This document shows, one piece after another, positions 7,830 to 16,721 of a stretch of DNA of 33,509 nucleotides. Position numbers and translations under genes: made by a program. Origin of the DNA: MAG-121220-bin8 sp964433845 (GTDB lineage: Bacteria > Bacteroidota > Bacteroidia > Flavobacteriales > Flavobacteriaceae); contig CAYSTA010000016.1 of assembly GCA_964433845.1 (NCBI GenBank), positions 1 to 33,509 on the forward strand, given 5' to 3'. The notes under the pieces were generated by a model. The model was not told the DNA's origin. It made no database searches and saw only the letters and a program-made list of their open reading frames with translations. Within the stretch, counting starts at the first letter, position 1, and each line of letters opens with the position of its first letter.

Positions 7830-8847
7830 TCTTACTATTCTTAAAGAGTTTATTCAATGATTTCATAATTGATGGCAAATTTTTAAAATGCACATATGAT
7901 TTATTATAATCTAAATATTTAATTGCAGGAATTCCCATTACTGAGGTATCTGACTTTATATTCCTAAATACTCCTGCTTTAGCCTGTATCATTACCCTAT
8001 CTCCTATTTTAAGATGACCTGAAATTCCAGCCTGCCCACCTATCATACAATTTTTACCAATTATAGTAGAACCGGCTATACCAACACAACCTGCAATTAC
8101 AGTACTTTGCCCAATTTCAACATTATGAGCTACCATAACTAAATTATCTAATTTAACTCCTCTTCTTAATATTGTGGAGCCTAATGTAGCCTTATCTAAT
8201 GCACAATTAGCTCCTATTTCCACATCATCCTCTAGAACAACGTTTCCATTGTGGCTAACTTTTATTTGATTTCCTTCTTTGTCTAAATTAAAACCGAAAC
8301 CATCAGATCCAATTATACATCCAGCATGTAATATACAGTTGTTTCCTATAACAGTATCAGCATAAATTTTAACCCCGGGGTAAATAATTACATTATTTCC
8401 AATTAAAACATTTTCACCAATATATACTTGAGAATGAATTTTAACATTTTTACCTATTTTAGAATTCTTTTCACATATAGAAAAATCACCAAAATATAAA
8501 TCTTTAGAAAATTTAACGCTCTTATGAATGATTGAATTATTACTAATTCCTGATAACTTTGAATTTTTATTATTAAAATGATTTAACAATTGAGAAAATG
8601 ATTCATTAGGGTCTTCTACTCTTATTAGAGTTGATTTAACTGGTTTTTCTAATTTAAGATCCTTATTAACAAGAATTATTGAAGCATTTGTTGTATATAA
8701 GAAATTATTGTATTTAGGATTACCCAAAAATGACAAAGACTGCTTATCTCCATTTTCAATTTTGGAAAGCTTATTAATAGAGATTTTATCATCTCCTTCA
8801 ACTACTCCTCCCAACATCTCAGCAATCTTATTAGCATTTAATTTCAT
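7822..8847 (-). CDS. lpxD: UDP-3-O-(3-hydroxyacyl)glucosamine N-acyltransferase LpxD
   Basis: This 341-residue enzyme performs the third lipid A step, adding the N-linked acyl chain. The N-terminal uridine-binding domain spans about 1-100 (FLGNPKY, NASIILVN). The left-handed beta-helix of hexapeptide repeats spans about 105-300, with GSDGFGF and catalytic His241 in MVAHNVEIG. A short C-terminal helix follows. It is the first gene of the leftward operon and its promoter lies right at the start codon (see 8853-8860). A second lpxD-like gene is not seen. Confidence 0.95.
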   Translation of the reverse strand: MKLNANKIAEMLGGVVEGDDKISINKLSKIENGDKQSLSFLGNPKYNNFLYTTNASIILVNKDLKLEKPVKSTLIRVEDPNESFSQLLNHFNNKNSKLSGISNNSIIHKSVKFSKDLYFGDFSICEKNSKIGKNVKIHSQVYIGENVLIGNNVIIYPGVKIYADTVIGNNCILHAGCIIGSDGFGFNLDKEGNQIKVSHNGNVVLEDDVEIGANCALDKATLGSTILRRGVKLDNLVMVAHNVEIGQSTVIAGCVGIAGSTIIGKNCMIGGQAGISGHLKIGDRVMIQAKAGVFRNIKSDTSVMGIPAIKYLDYNKSYVHFKNLPSIMKSLNKLFKNSKNA

Positions 8848-8852
8848 CGTGG

Positions 8853-8860
8853 CAAAAGTA
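8853..8860 (-). promoter_or_regulatory. Promoter -7 box TACTTTTG for the lpxD operon
   Basis: This exact TAnnTTTG match on the minus strand ends only 5 bases before the lpxD ATG (8847). A transcript starting at the usual few bases past the box would be leaderless or nearly so. No clear -33 element was found. Confidence 0.5.
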
Positions 8861-8920
8861 TGAAAAATGAATTAATTTCATCTTATATTTAAAAATGAGA
8901 AGAATTTATATATATCTGGT

Positions 8921-8928
8921 TAAATTTG
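8921..8928 (+). promoter_or_regulatory. Promoter -7 box TAAATTTG for porX
   Basis: This exact TAnnTTTG match lies 20 bases before the porX ATG at 8949, in the 101-base divergent gap with lpxD. No convincing -33 element is visible at the expected distance. Confidence 0.45.
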
Positions 8929-8948
8929 ATTAAGAATAAAATACAAAA

Positions 8949-10487
8949 ATGATAAAAATTTTATGGGTTGATGATGAAATTGAACATTTTAAATCTCATA
9001 TAGTTTTTTTAAATAAAAAAGGCTATGATATTGATATTTGCAAAAGTGGTCCTGAAGCAATTAACTTTCTTCAAGAGAATGTTTATGAGGCTATCTTAAT
9101 TGACCAGAACATGCCAGGTCTATCTGGCACTGAATCAATTAATCTAATTAATGAAAACTATCCACTTATTCCAATTATAATGATTTCTCAAAATTCAGAT
9201 AATAAAACTATTGAAAATGCAATAGGATTAAGAGTTAATGATTACTTGATTAAACCATTAAATCCAAATCAAATTTTGTTATCATTAACTAAAATTTTTA
9301 GAAATAAAGAGCTAGTAACAAATACAGTCATTTCTAACTATCAAAATAATTATCAGGAAATAAATGACAAAATAAACTACTGCAATTCTTATGAAGATTG
9401 GATTGAACTTTATAAAGTATTGGTTTATTGGGAATTACAATTGGGAGATATTCAAGAAAAAGAAGTTTTAGAAATATTGTATTCTCAAAAGAAACAAGCA
9501 AATAAATTATTTGCAGACTTTATTGAAATAAATTATCAAAATCTTATTGAGAATAAAGACTTTTTATCATCAATAAACTTATTTAAAAACAAAATACTTC
9601 CTGAAATATCATCAAAAACCCCTACTCTAATGATTTTAATTGATAATCTTAGATATGATCAATGGAAGTCAATTGAACCATATGTCATTGAAAATTGTAA
9701 AATCAGTAGTGACATTTTATACTCTAGTATTTTACCAACTACAACACAATACGCTAGAAATTCTATTTTTTCTGGATTAAGTCCATTAGAAATAAAAAAA
9801 ACACATAATAATTATTGGGTAAGTGAAATAGAAGAAGGTAGAAAAAATAAATATGAGGATGAATTATTAAAAAATCATTTATTAAGATTAAAAAGTGACA
9901 TTAAATACAAATACTTTAAAGTTACCAATTCTAAGGAAGGAACTCTTTTTTATGATAGACTTAATAATGAAAAATCAAATGATTTGACAGTATTAGTATA
10001 CAACTTTGTAGATATGATATCTCATGCTAAAAAGGATGTAAAATTTATTAAAGAATTAGCTCCTACAGATCAAGCTTATAGAGAGTTAACCAAAAGTTGG
10101 TATAAAAACTCCAAGCTAAATGACATAATAACTAAAGGAAAAGATTTAGGTTTTAAAATTATCATTACTTCTGATCATGGAACAATTAACGTAAACAAAC
10201 CAGCTTTAATTTCTGGAGATAAGGAAATTTCAAACAATTTAAGATATAAAACAGCTAGACAGGTTCATTCAAAAAAGAAAGAAGTTATAAATTTAGATAA
10301 TCCTTCAAATTATTTATTACCATCTAATCATTTAAGCAGTTGTTATATTTTTGCAAAAGAAAACACTTATTTTGTTTACTCAAACAACTACAACAATTAC
10401 GTAAATATGTTTAAAAACACATATCAACACGGCGGTGTATCTCTTGAAGAAATGATTGTACCATTTATAGTAATTAATCCTAAATAG
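8949..10487 (+). CDS. porX: PorX: response regulator with PglZ/alkaline-phosphatase domain, type IX secretion regulator
   Basis: This 512-residue two-domain protein starts with a receiver domain (about 1-120), with acidic pocket WVDDE, phosphoacceptor Asp52 (LIDQNMPG) and the conserved Lys in LIKPLNP. It ends in a PglZ-type alkaline-phosphatase-superfamily domain (about 210-512) with metal and nucleophile motifs IDNLRYDQW, LPTTTQYARNS, ITSDHGT and HGGVSLEEM. In Porphyromonas and Flavobacterium, PorX partners with the kinase PorY and sigma factor SigP to control type IX secretion, and the PglZ domain cleaves oligonucleotides. The presence of PorX implies that this organism has a T9SS and perhaps gliding motility. 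It is followed by tsaE with a 1-base gap and is divergent from lpxD. Confidence 0.93.
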   Translation: MIKILWVDDEIEHFKSHIVFLNKKGYDIDICKSGPEAINFLQENVYEAILIDQNMPGLSGTESINLINENYPLIPIIMISQNSDNKTIENAIGLRVNDYLIKPLNPNQILLSLTKIFRNKELVTNTVISNYQNNYQEINDKINYCNSYEDWIELYKVLVYWELQLGDIQEKEVLEILYSQKKQANKLFADFIEINYQNLIENKDFLSSINLFKNKILPEISSKTPTLMILIDNLRYDQWKSIEPYVIENCKISSDILYSSILPTTTQYARNSIFSGLSPLEIKKTHNNYWVSEIEEGRKNKYEDELLKNHLLRLKSDIKYKYFKVTNSKEGTLFYDRLNNEKSNDLTVLVYNFVDMISHAKKDVKFIKELAPTDQAYRELTKSWYKNSKLNDIITKGKDLGFKIIITSDHGTINVNKPALISGDKEISNNLRYKTARQVHSKKKEVINLDNPSNYLLPSNHLSSCYIFAKENTYFVYSNNYNNYVNMFKNTYQHGGVSLEEMIVPFIVINPK

Positions 10488-10488
10488 A

Positions 10489-10905
10489 ATGGGTCTTGTT
10501 TATTCTAAGAAAAATTTAGTTGAAGCTAGTAAACTAGTTATTAAAGAATCTAAAACTAATCATTACTTTATTAAAGGAATAGTTGGCGCAGGAAAAACTA
10601 CATTAATTAAACAGATTTGTCATGAATTAGGTGTAAAAGAAACTGTCAACAGTCCTACATTCAGTATAATAAATGAATATAAGGGAAAAAACAAAACCAT
10701 ATTTCATATGGACCTATTTAGATTAGAGGATAAAAAAGAAATATATAATCTAGGAGTTTTAGAATATTTAGACAATGATAATTTAATAATTATAGAATGG
10801 CCAGAAATTTTATTGAATAATTTTCAATGTCACTACACCCTAGTTGAAATAAGTTACATTAATAGTGAAAAAAGAAAAATAAACATAAATAATATCATAA
10901 AATGA
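10489..10905 (+). CDS. tsaE: tRNA threonylcarbamoyladenosine biosynthesis ATPase TsaE
   Basis: This 138-residue P-loop ATPase works with TsaB and TsaD in making t6A at position 37 of ANN-decoding tRNAs. Visible features: Walker A GIVGAGKTT (30-38), the family signature VNSPTFSIINEY, HMDLFRL, and IIIEWPE near the C-terminus. The size is normal. tsaB and tsaD are not in this window. It is in the same transcript as porX (1-base gap) and overlaps the next gene by 4 bases (ATGA). Confidence 0.95.
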   Translation: MGLVYSKKNLVEASKLVIKESKTNHYFIKGIVGAGKTTLIKQICHELGVKETVNSPTFSIINEYKGKNKTIFHMDLFRLEDKKEIYNLGVLEYLDNDNLIIIEWPEILLNNFQCHYTLVEISYINSEKRKININNIIK

Positions 10906-11249
10906 ATTTTTTTAAAAGATTACTGTTTTATTTATTTGGGTTCCTGCTTGGTATGATATTTTTATTTTATTTTATGGGTAAAAAAGAAGCTACTTTTAAC
11001 TACTCTCCAAACAAAAGAGTATTAGCAGATATCCAAAAAAAAGATTGGCTATTTGATTCAAATATTGACACTTCTGAAATTAGCAGAATAAGCTTTACAG
11101 ATAAATTCAAAGTTGATTTCTCAAAAAGCAATGTTGAGCTAGACTCGTGTAAAATATATGTATTGGTAAACAAAACAGAAAAAAAAGAATTTTTCTATAA
11201 AATTGAAAACTGTTCAAAAAAAGCAAAATTTAAAAAAGTAATTTTTTAA
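10902..11249 (+). CDS. Small single-pass membrane protein, DUF4258-like
   Basis: This 115-residue protein has one N-terminal transmembrane helix (about 7-25, LLFYLFGFLLGMIFLFYFMG). A positively charged segment with SPNKRVLADIQKKDWLF follows, and then a small beta-rich domain (KVDFSKSNVELDSCKIYVLV...FYKIEN). From memory it resembles a conserved flavobacterial protein annotated as DUF4258-containing that often lies beside proline dehydrogenase; this is not checked. Function unknown. It is translationally linked to tsaE (ATGA overlap), and its 3' end overlaps the convergent proline dehydrogenase gene by 4 bases. Confidence 0.7.
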   Translation: MNFFKRLLFYLFGFLLGMIFLFYFMGKKEATFNYSPNKRVLADIQKKDWLFDSNIDTSEISRISFTDKFKVDFSKSNVELDSCKIYVLVNKTEKKEFFYKIENCSKKAKFKKVIF

Positions 11250-12415
11250 TTTTTTTCTAATTTCCTTCTTTTTCTTTCATTAAGAATTAGCTGCAATTCT
11301 CTTCCTGTTTGCCCCTTAACTGAAGTGTTCTCCTCTGCCCTTCTAATCAAATATGGAATTAAATTTCTTACAGGACCAAATGGAAGAATTTTAAATACAT
11401 TGTAACCTTTTATTCCCAAATTAAATGATATATTGTCACTCATTCCATATAGCTGTCCAAACCAAATCTTATCATCATTTTTATTAATGTTTTTCTCACT
11501 CATCAAATTCAATATTTTAAGTATAGAAGTTTCATTATGAGATCCACATACAAAACTTATTCTATCAAGATTTTTAAATACTAAATCTACAGCAAGATTA
11601 AAATTTCTATCTGTTGACTCTTTATCTTTACATATTGGAGATTTAATTTTTAATCTATTTGCGATTTCCCTTTCTTTTTCCATATATGCTCCCCTTACTA
11701 ATTTAAAACCAAAGATTATATCTTCATGATTATTTAAAATTTTATTCATGTAATCTAAACGATCCCATCTATACATTTGAATTGTGTTGTAAACAATAGC
11801 TTTTTCTCCATTAAATTTAATCATCATTTTAAGAGCTAAATCATCTATTGCTTTTTGAACGGAAACTTCCTCAGCATCAATTAATATTTTAACATTATTT
11901 TTAAAAGCTTTACTGCAAACTTCATCAAATCTATTTATTACCCTTTTCCATTCTTGCTCTTCATTCAAATCCAATTTTTGATTAGAACTAACTTTTTCAA
12001 ACAGTCCCTCTCTTCCTAAACATGTTGGTTTAAAAACAGTAAAAGGAATCTCTGTACGATTTTTAATAAAATCTATTATTGATAATTTCTTTTTTAAACA
12101 TTTGTTAAATTCAGTTTCATTCTTAAATGCTTCAGTCGAAAAATCTAAAACTGAACAAACATTTTTATCATACATTTTATCTATAACTGAATTACAATCA
12201 GCTTCAGATACGCCTCCACAAAAATGATTAAAAACCGTAAACTTAATAATTGGAGTTATTGGAATATAAAATTTTAAAGCAAGATTTATTATTGAAGTGC
12301 CTATTTTAACTAAAAAACTATTTTCAATTATTTTAAACAAAAAATGGGCCCGTAGAAGTTCAAAGTCTGTTTTTATTGAAAAAGCATCTTTAGTATTACT
12401 AAATATTGTATTCAA
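11246..12415 (-). CDS. Proline dehydrogenase (monofunctional PutA/ProDH)
   Basis: This 389-residue FAD enzyme oxidises proline to pyrroline-5-carboxylate and feeds electrons to the quinone pool. A (beta/alpha)8 barrel is indicated by LIDAEE (178-183), YNTIQMYRWD (209-218), KLVRGAYMEKERE (238-250), SHNE (292-295), QLYGMSD (321-327) and the substrate-binding YLIRRAEEN (355-363). The second catalytic domain of bifunctional PutA (aldehyde dehydrogenase) is absent, as is usual in Flavobacteriia, where P5C dehydrogenase is a separate gene. It is divergent from aroB with an 80-base gap. A near-match to the -7 box (TAAATTAG, 12437-12444 minus) lies upstream. Confidence 0.94.
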   Translation of the reverse strand: MNTIFSNTKDAFSIKTDFELLRAHFLFKIIENSFLVKIGTSIINLALKFYIPITPIIKFTVFNHFCGGVSEADCNSVIDKMYDKNVCSVLDFSTEAFKNETEFNKCLKKKLSIIDFIKNRTEIPFTVFKPTCLGREGLFEKVSSNQKLDLNEEQEWKRVINRFDEVCSKAFKNNVKILIDAEEVSVQKAIDDLALKMMIKFNGEKAIVYNTIQMYRWDRLDYMNKILNNHEDIIFGFKLVRGAYMEKEREIANRLKIKSPICKDKESTDRNFNLAVDLVFKNLDRISFVCGSHNETSILKILNLMSEKNINKNDDKIWFGQLYGMSDNISFNLGIKGYNVFKILPFGPVRNLIPYLIRRAEENTSVKGQTGRELQLILNERKRRKLEKN

Positions 12416-12495
12416 TTAGCTAAAATATTTATAATGCTAATTTACATCGTTTTTTAATAAAAAAAGATGTTATTTTGTAAAAGATGATTACGTAA

Positions 12496-13554
12496 ATGAA
12501 AGAAATAAAAACTAATAATTACTCTGTTTTTTTTAATGATAAAGGATATAATGAATTATATAAGCATATCCAATCTGAAAATTATTCAACAATTTTTATT
12601 CATCTTGATAGTAATACTAATATTCACTGTTTAAAAGTCTTTTTAAAACAAATTCAAACCTTTAATTATAAAACTATAGTTTCAAAATCGGGAGAAGAAA
12701 ATAAAAATATTACTTCATCTGTTATTTTATGGGATAAGCTATCAAAAAGCAATGGAGATAGAAAAAGTTTAATTATAAATTTAGGAGGAGGAGTTGTTGG
12801 AGATATGGGAGGATTTGTAGCTAGCACATTCAAAAGAGGAATAAGCTACATAAATATACCTACCACATTACTTTCAATGGTTGATGCTTCTATTGGTGGA
12901 AAAACTGGAATTGACCTAGGTGTTCTAAAAAATCAGGTTGGCACATTTTATGAACCTAAAATGGTAATAATTGATCCTTTGTATTTAGACACTCTTAGTG
13001 AATCGGAACTAATAAGTGGATATGCTGAGATTTTCAAACACTCCATAATTTCTGATCTAATTTTTTTTAACAAATTAATATCTCAAGAGAATTCTATTGA
13101 TTTTAAAAGTTTAGAGACAATTAAATACTCAATTGAAATAAAAAACGATATAGTTCATAAAGACAGTAAAGAATTGAAAGAAAGAAAAGCTCTTAATTTT
13201 GGTCACACTCTAGGACATGCAATTGAATCTCTTTTTTTAGATAAAAATAAAAAACTATTACATGGTGAAGCAATTGCAATTGGTATTGTCCTAGCAGCAT
13301 TTATTTCTAATAAGATTTTTAATTTTCCAATTGAAAAACTCAATAAAATCAAAAATCATATTTTAAAAGTTTTTAAAAAAGTAGATTTTAATAAATCTGA
13401 GATAGATAACATTATTAAACTTCTTATTCATGACAAAAAGAACAGTCATGGAAAAATCAACTTTATATTACTTAAAGATATAGGTCAGCCAATGTATGAT
13501 GTTGAAGTTGACAATAAATTGATTTTAGAATCTTTTAGCTACTATTCAAATTAA
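12496..13554 (+). CDS. aroB: 3-dehydroquinate synthase
   Basis: This 352-residue enzyme performs step two of the shikimate pathway, converting DAHP to 3-dehydroquinate with NAD and a divalent metal. Visible motifs: GGGVVGDMGGFVAS (97-110), the IPTTLLSMVDASIGGKTGID block (121-140), KNQVGTFYEP, metal ligands Glu178 (GYAEIFKH), His237/His241 (NFGHTLGHAIE) and His256 (LLHGEAIAIG). The length is typical. The gene stands alone among unrelated neighbours, and its stop is 1 base from the convergent ppc stop. Confidence 0.96.
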   Translation: MKEIKTNNYSVFFNDKGYNELYKHIQSENYSTIFIHLDSNTNIHCLKVFLKQIQTFNYKTIVSKSGEENKNITSSVILWDKLSKSNGDRKSLIINLGGGVVGDMGGFVASTFKRGISYINIPTTLLSMVDASIGGKTGIDLGVLKNQVGTFYEPKMVIIDPLYLDTLSESELISGYAEIFKHSIISDLIFFNKLISQENSIDFKSLETIKYSIEIKNDIVHKDSKELKERKALNFGHTLGHAIESLFLDKNKKLLHGEAIAIGIVLAAFISNKIFNFPIEKLNKIKNHILKVFKKVDFNKSEIDNIIKLLIHDKKNSHGKINFILLKDIGQPMYDVEVDNKLILESFSYYSN

Positions 13555-13555
13555 C

Positions 13556-16141
13556 TCAAGCAGAATTCCTACTAGCATTAATATTCCCAAATAAAGATCT
13601 AGTAACCATTTTTTCAAATGTTTTTAATTTATTTTTATTCATTGATCCTTTTTCAATTTCTTTTACTTTTCTCAATGCATATTGCTGAATAGTAATTAAT
13701 GGAAGAACTATTTTTTCTCTTGCCTGAATTGAAGCTTTGTTTGCAGGTTCATTCTCCATTAATTCTTTAAAGCCAGAAACTTTTAATATCATTGATTTTG
13801 ATAATTTGTACTCGTTGTAAATTAATAACCAAAATTCTCCAAACTCTGGATCATTTTTCATATATGATGTCAATTTAAAAAATGATTTTGTTAGACTCAT
13901 CATACTATTTGAAATAAGAGCTCTAAAAAAAGATGACCTTTTGTAAAGCTTTTTTAATTCATTAAATTTTTTATTATCATCATAATATTTTAATGCAGAA
14001 CCTAAACCATAAAAACCTGGTACATTCTGTTTTAATTGACTCCAACTCCCTACAAAGGGAATAGCCCTTAAAGATTTAAAACTAAATTTGGTATCAGAAT
14101 TAGATCTTTTTGAAGGTCTACTACCAATATTTGTTTTGGAATAATATTTAATAGTACTCATATGCTCTAAATATGGAACAAATTTTGGATGATTCTTAAA
14201 ATCTGAATATGCCTTAAAACTAATTCTAGCAAGATCATCTATAATAATCTTATCATCTTTATTGTTATGATTAAGGTCATAATTAAGTACTCTGTTTTGA
14301 ATACCTGCACTAAGTAGTTGTTCCAAATTGTATTTACATGAATCGAATGTGCCAAAATTAGAACTAATCGTTTGACCTTGAACTGTTAATTGTATTTCAT
14401 CAGATTCTACAAATGTACCCATTGAAGCATAAAATTGATGTGTATTTCCCCCTCCCCTTGCTGGAGGACCTCCTCTTCCATCAAAAAACAATACTTTAAT
14501 GCCATATTTTCTAGAAATTGTAGTTAGAGACTCTTTTGCTTTTAAAATACTCCAATTAGCCATTAAATAACCTCCATCTTTAGTTCCATCGGAAAAACCA
14601 AGCATTATGGTTTGTTTATCTCCTCTATTTTTGAGGTGATTTCTATATTTTTTATTCTTATATACCAATTCCATAACCTTAGAAGCTACTTTTAAATCTG
14701 AAATAGTTTCAAACAAAGGTACTATGTCAATAGAAGGATTATTCCAATTACTTAACCTAAACATTGTAAATAACTCAATAATATTCAGTGCAGATTGATT
14801 ATTACTAATAATATATCTATTTGAACCTTTTTCTCCATTTGATCGTTGAATTAATTTCATAGCTCTAATTGAGCTCAGTGTTGAGTTCACTAAATCATCT
14901 TTAAAAGAATCTGGATTTAAATCACCTTTAATATTAGAAAGAAATTTGATTTTATCTTCAAGTGTAAAATTATCGTAAGAAATAGGTTTTTTAATAATTT
15001 TTTTTCGTTGTGCAACTTTTAAAATTATTTCAAATACTTTGTTATGTATACTAGAATCTTGTCTTATATCTAATGAGGCAAAATGATATCCAAAAATATT
15101 TACTTTATTTATCACATCATCTAGGTGATCAAGGAATAAGGACTTGTGTTCAGAAATTAAAATCTCTCTAACTCTATAAAGTTTTTTCTTTAATTCATTC
15201 AAAGTGATTTTCGGGTCTTCATTATAATCCGAAATACTTTCATATAATCTAGCTTCAAGATCAATAATTATATTTTCAATATTTTTAAAGGTTAATCTTC
15301 TTCTAAGGTTTCTAATATCTCTATAATAATTTTTTATAATATCACTTCTAAGTTTTTTTGCAGTATTAATTGTAATTTCAGTCGTCACAAATGGATTCCC
15401 ATCTCTATCTCCCCCTGGCCAAAAACCCAAATTAATTATATCATTATTAAAATCTTTTCCATTGAAAATATTTGATTTAATATATTTATATATGCTACTT
15501 ACAGAATTGTAAAAAACATTCTCTAAATACCAAGTTAAATTAACTGCCTCATCAAATGGTGATGGTTTTTTATTTTTAAAAAAAGGGGTTTTGCCTAACT
15601 GAGACAAAAGAGATTTAATTTCTGATAAATTATTTTCTTTTACTGCATTAGTTAAATCTGTGATAATTCCAAGTACAGATCCTGGATAAAATTGAGTTGG
15701 ATGAGCAGTTAAAACAGGTTTAACTTTAAATTTTAATAAATATTTTTTAAACTCTTCTTCTTTATTCTTTAATTTAACTTCATCTTTTAGAGCCCTTAAA
15801 GATCCACTTCCATCTATATTATTTATCTCCTTAAAAGCAGCATCTTCAATTGCATCAAACAATACAACCTGTCTTTCTATATATTGAATAAAATTAAAAA
15901 GTAAATCTATTCTTTCCTTTTGATTAGATTCTTTTAAATAAGTTTTGAAAAAAAATTCAACTATTTCACTGGGATTTTTATTTTTTTGATAACCTTCAAT
16001 GCATATCCTTTCAAAAAGAGGAAGCATAACACCAGTATTTGTTATATTTTCATAAGGAAGTGTAGAAAAAATGCTATTATAAACTTGAAATTTTGAGAGA
16101 ACATTGTCTAAAAATCTTTCTTTTTTGGTAAGCCTACTCAC
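13556..16141 (-). CDS. ppc: Phosphoenolpyruvate carboxylase, Bacteroidota type
   Basis: This 861-residue enzyme carboxylates PEP to oxaloacetate to refill the TCA cycle. Visible motifs: TAHPTQ with catalytic His147 (145-150), GGDRDGNP (243-250), LGFSDGTKDGGYLMANW, the glycine-rich loop FDGRGGPPARGGGNT, TVQGQTISSNFG, and AIPFVGSWSQLKQNVPGFYGLGSAL. It ends in SRNSA, the equivalent of the conserved C-terminal RNTG. Several motifs differ from the E. coli form (TAHPTE, GYSDSGKDAG), and I take this as a lineage-specific version rather than a defect. It is downstream of the Lrp/AsnC gene, with a 15-base gap, so the regulator may be co-transcribed with it. Confidence 0.94.
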   Translation of the reverse strand: MSRLTKKERFLDNVLSKFQVYNSIFSTLPYENITNTGVMLPLFERICIEGYQKNKNPSEIVEFFFKTYLKESNQKERIDLLFNFIQYIERQVVLFDAIEDAAFKEINNIDGSGSLRALKDEVKLKNKEEEFKKYLLKFKVKPVLTAHPTQFYPGSVLGIITDLTNAVKENNLSEIKSLLSQLGKTPFFKNKKPSPFDEAVNLTWYLENVFYNSVSSIYKYIKSNIFNGKDFNNDIINLGFWPGGDRDGNPFVTTEITINTAKKLRSDIIKNYYRDIRNLRRRLTFKNIENIIIDLEARLYESISDYNEDPKITLNELKKKLYRVREILISEHKSLFLDHLDDVINKVNIFGYHFASLDIRQDSSIHNKVFEIILKVAQRKKIIKKPISYDNFTLEDKIKFLSNIKGDLNPDSFKDDLVNSTLSSIRAMKLIQRSNGEKGSNRYIISNNQSALNIIELFTMFRLSNWNNPSIDIVPLFETISDLKVASKVMELVYKNKKYRNHLKNRGDKQTIMLGFSDGTKDGGYLMANWSILKAKESLTTISRKYGIKVLFFDGRGGPPARGGGNTHQFYASMGTFVESDEIQLTVQGQTISSNFGTFDSCKYNLEQLLSAGIQNRVLNYDLNHNNKDDKIIIDDLARISFKAYSDFKNHPKFVPYLEHMSTIKYYSKTNIGSRPSKRSNSDTKFSFKSLRAIPFVGSWSQLKQNVPGFYGLGSALKYYDDNKKFNELKKLYKRSSFFRALISNSMMSLTKSFFKLTSYMKNDPEFGEFWLLIYNEYKLSKSMILKVSGFKELMENEPANKASIQAREKIVLPLITIQQYALRKVKEIEKGSMNKNKLKTFEKMVTRSLFGNINASRNSA

Positions 16142-16156
16142 TGGAAATTTAAAATT

Positions 16157-16639
16157 TTATAGTTCATTAAATATTTTGTGCATCAATCTTTTTTTGTCAT
16201 TGATGCTTTCTTCTAAAGAAATCATGGTTTCAGTACGTGAAACCCCTTCAATATCATCAATTTCAAAAATAATGTTCTTAGCATGATCTGTGTTTTTTGC
16301 TCTAATCTTACAAAAAATATTAAATTTTCCAGTTGTAATGTGGGCAACTGTAACAAATGGAACTAATTCCAGTGCTTGCAAAACAAATTTTGTATGACTT
16401 GTTTTTTCTAATAAAATACCGATATAAGCAATAAATGTATAACCTAATTTTTTATAGTCTAAGGTTAATGATGAACCTTTAATTATTCCAGCATCTTCCA
16501 TCTTTTTTACCCTTACGTGTACCGTACCAGCTGAAATTAATAAAGTTTTTGCTATATCTGTAAAAGGGGTTTTAGTATTATCAATTAAGATGTCTAAAAT
16601 TTGACGATCTATTTCATCAAGTTTAATATTTCTTCCCAT
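16157..16639 (-). CDS. Lrp/AsnC-family transcriptional regulator
   Basis: This 160-residue regulator has an N-terminal winged helix-turn-helix (about 1-60: LDEIDRQILDILIDNTKTPF, SAGTVHVRVKKMEDAGII). A C-terminal RAM/AsnC domain follows (about 65-145: IAYIGILLEK, VTVAHITTGKFNIFCKIRA, IEGVSRTETMISL) that forms octamers and binds small ligands, usually amino acids. The ligand cannot be told from the sequence. Its gene lies immediately upstream of ppc in the same direction. Upstream is an exact -7 box on the minus strand (16668-16675). Confidence 0.94.
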   Translation of the reverse strand: MGRNIKLDEIDRQILDILIDNTKTPFTDIAKTLLISAGTVHVRVKKMEDAGIIKGSSLTLDYKKLGYTFIAYIGILLEKTSHTKFVLQALELVPFVTVAHITTGKFNIFCKIRAKNTDHAKNIIFEIDDIEGVSRTETMISLEESINDKKRLMHKIFNEL

Positions 16640-16667
16640 ATGTGTTAAATTTTATTTTTTAGGAGGA

Positions 16668-16675
16668 CAAATATA
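16668..16675 (-). promoter_or_regulatory. Promoter -7 box TATATTTG for the Lrp/AsnC gene
   Basis: An exact TAnnTTTG match lies 28 bases upstream of the ATG at 16639. A TTG (16692-16694, minus) lies 16 bases further upstream, one base short of the usual 17-23 spacing. Confidence 0.5.
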
Positions 16676-16721
16676 TTGAATTATTTTTAAACAATTATGC
16701 AAATCATTGAATAATTCGCAA

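Noticed and set aside
16104..16286. Rightward open frame across the ppc and Lrp/AsnC gene boundary
   Set aside because: It is antisense to two well-supported genes and has no protein-like motifs.
16661..16666. AGGAGG, a perfect Shine-Dalgarno-like hexamer on the plus strand
   Set aside because: It lies beside the leftward Lrp/AsnC promoter and no rightward gene starts after it; genes here lack Shine-Dalgarno sites in general.
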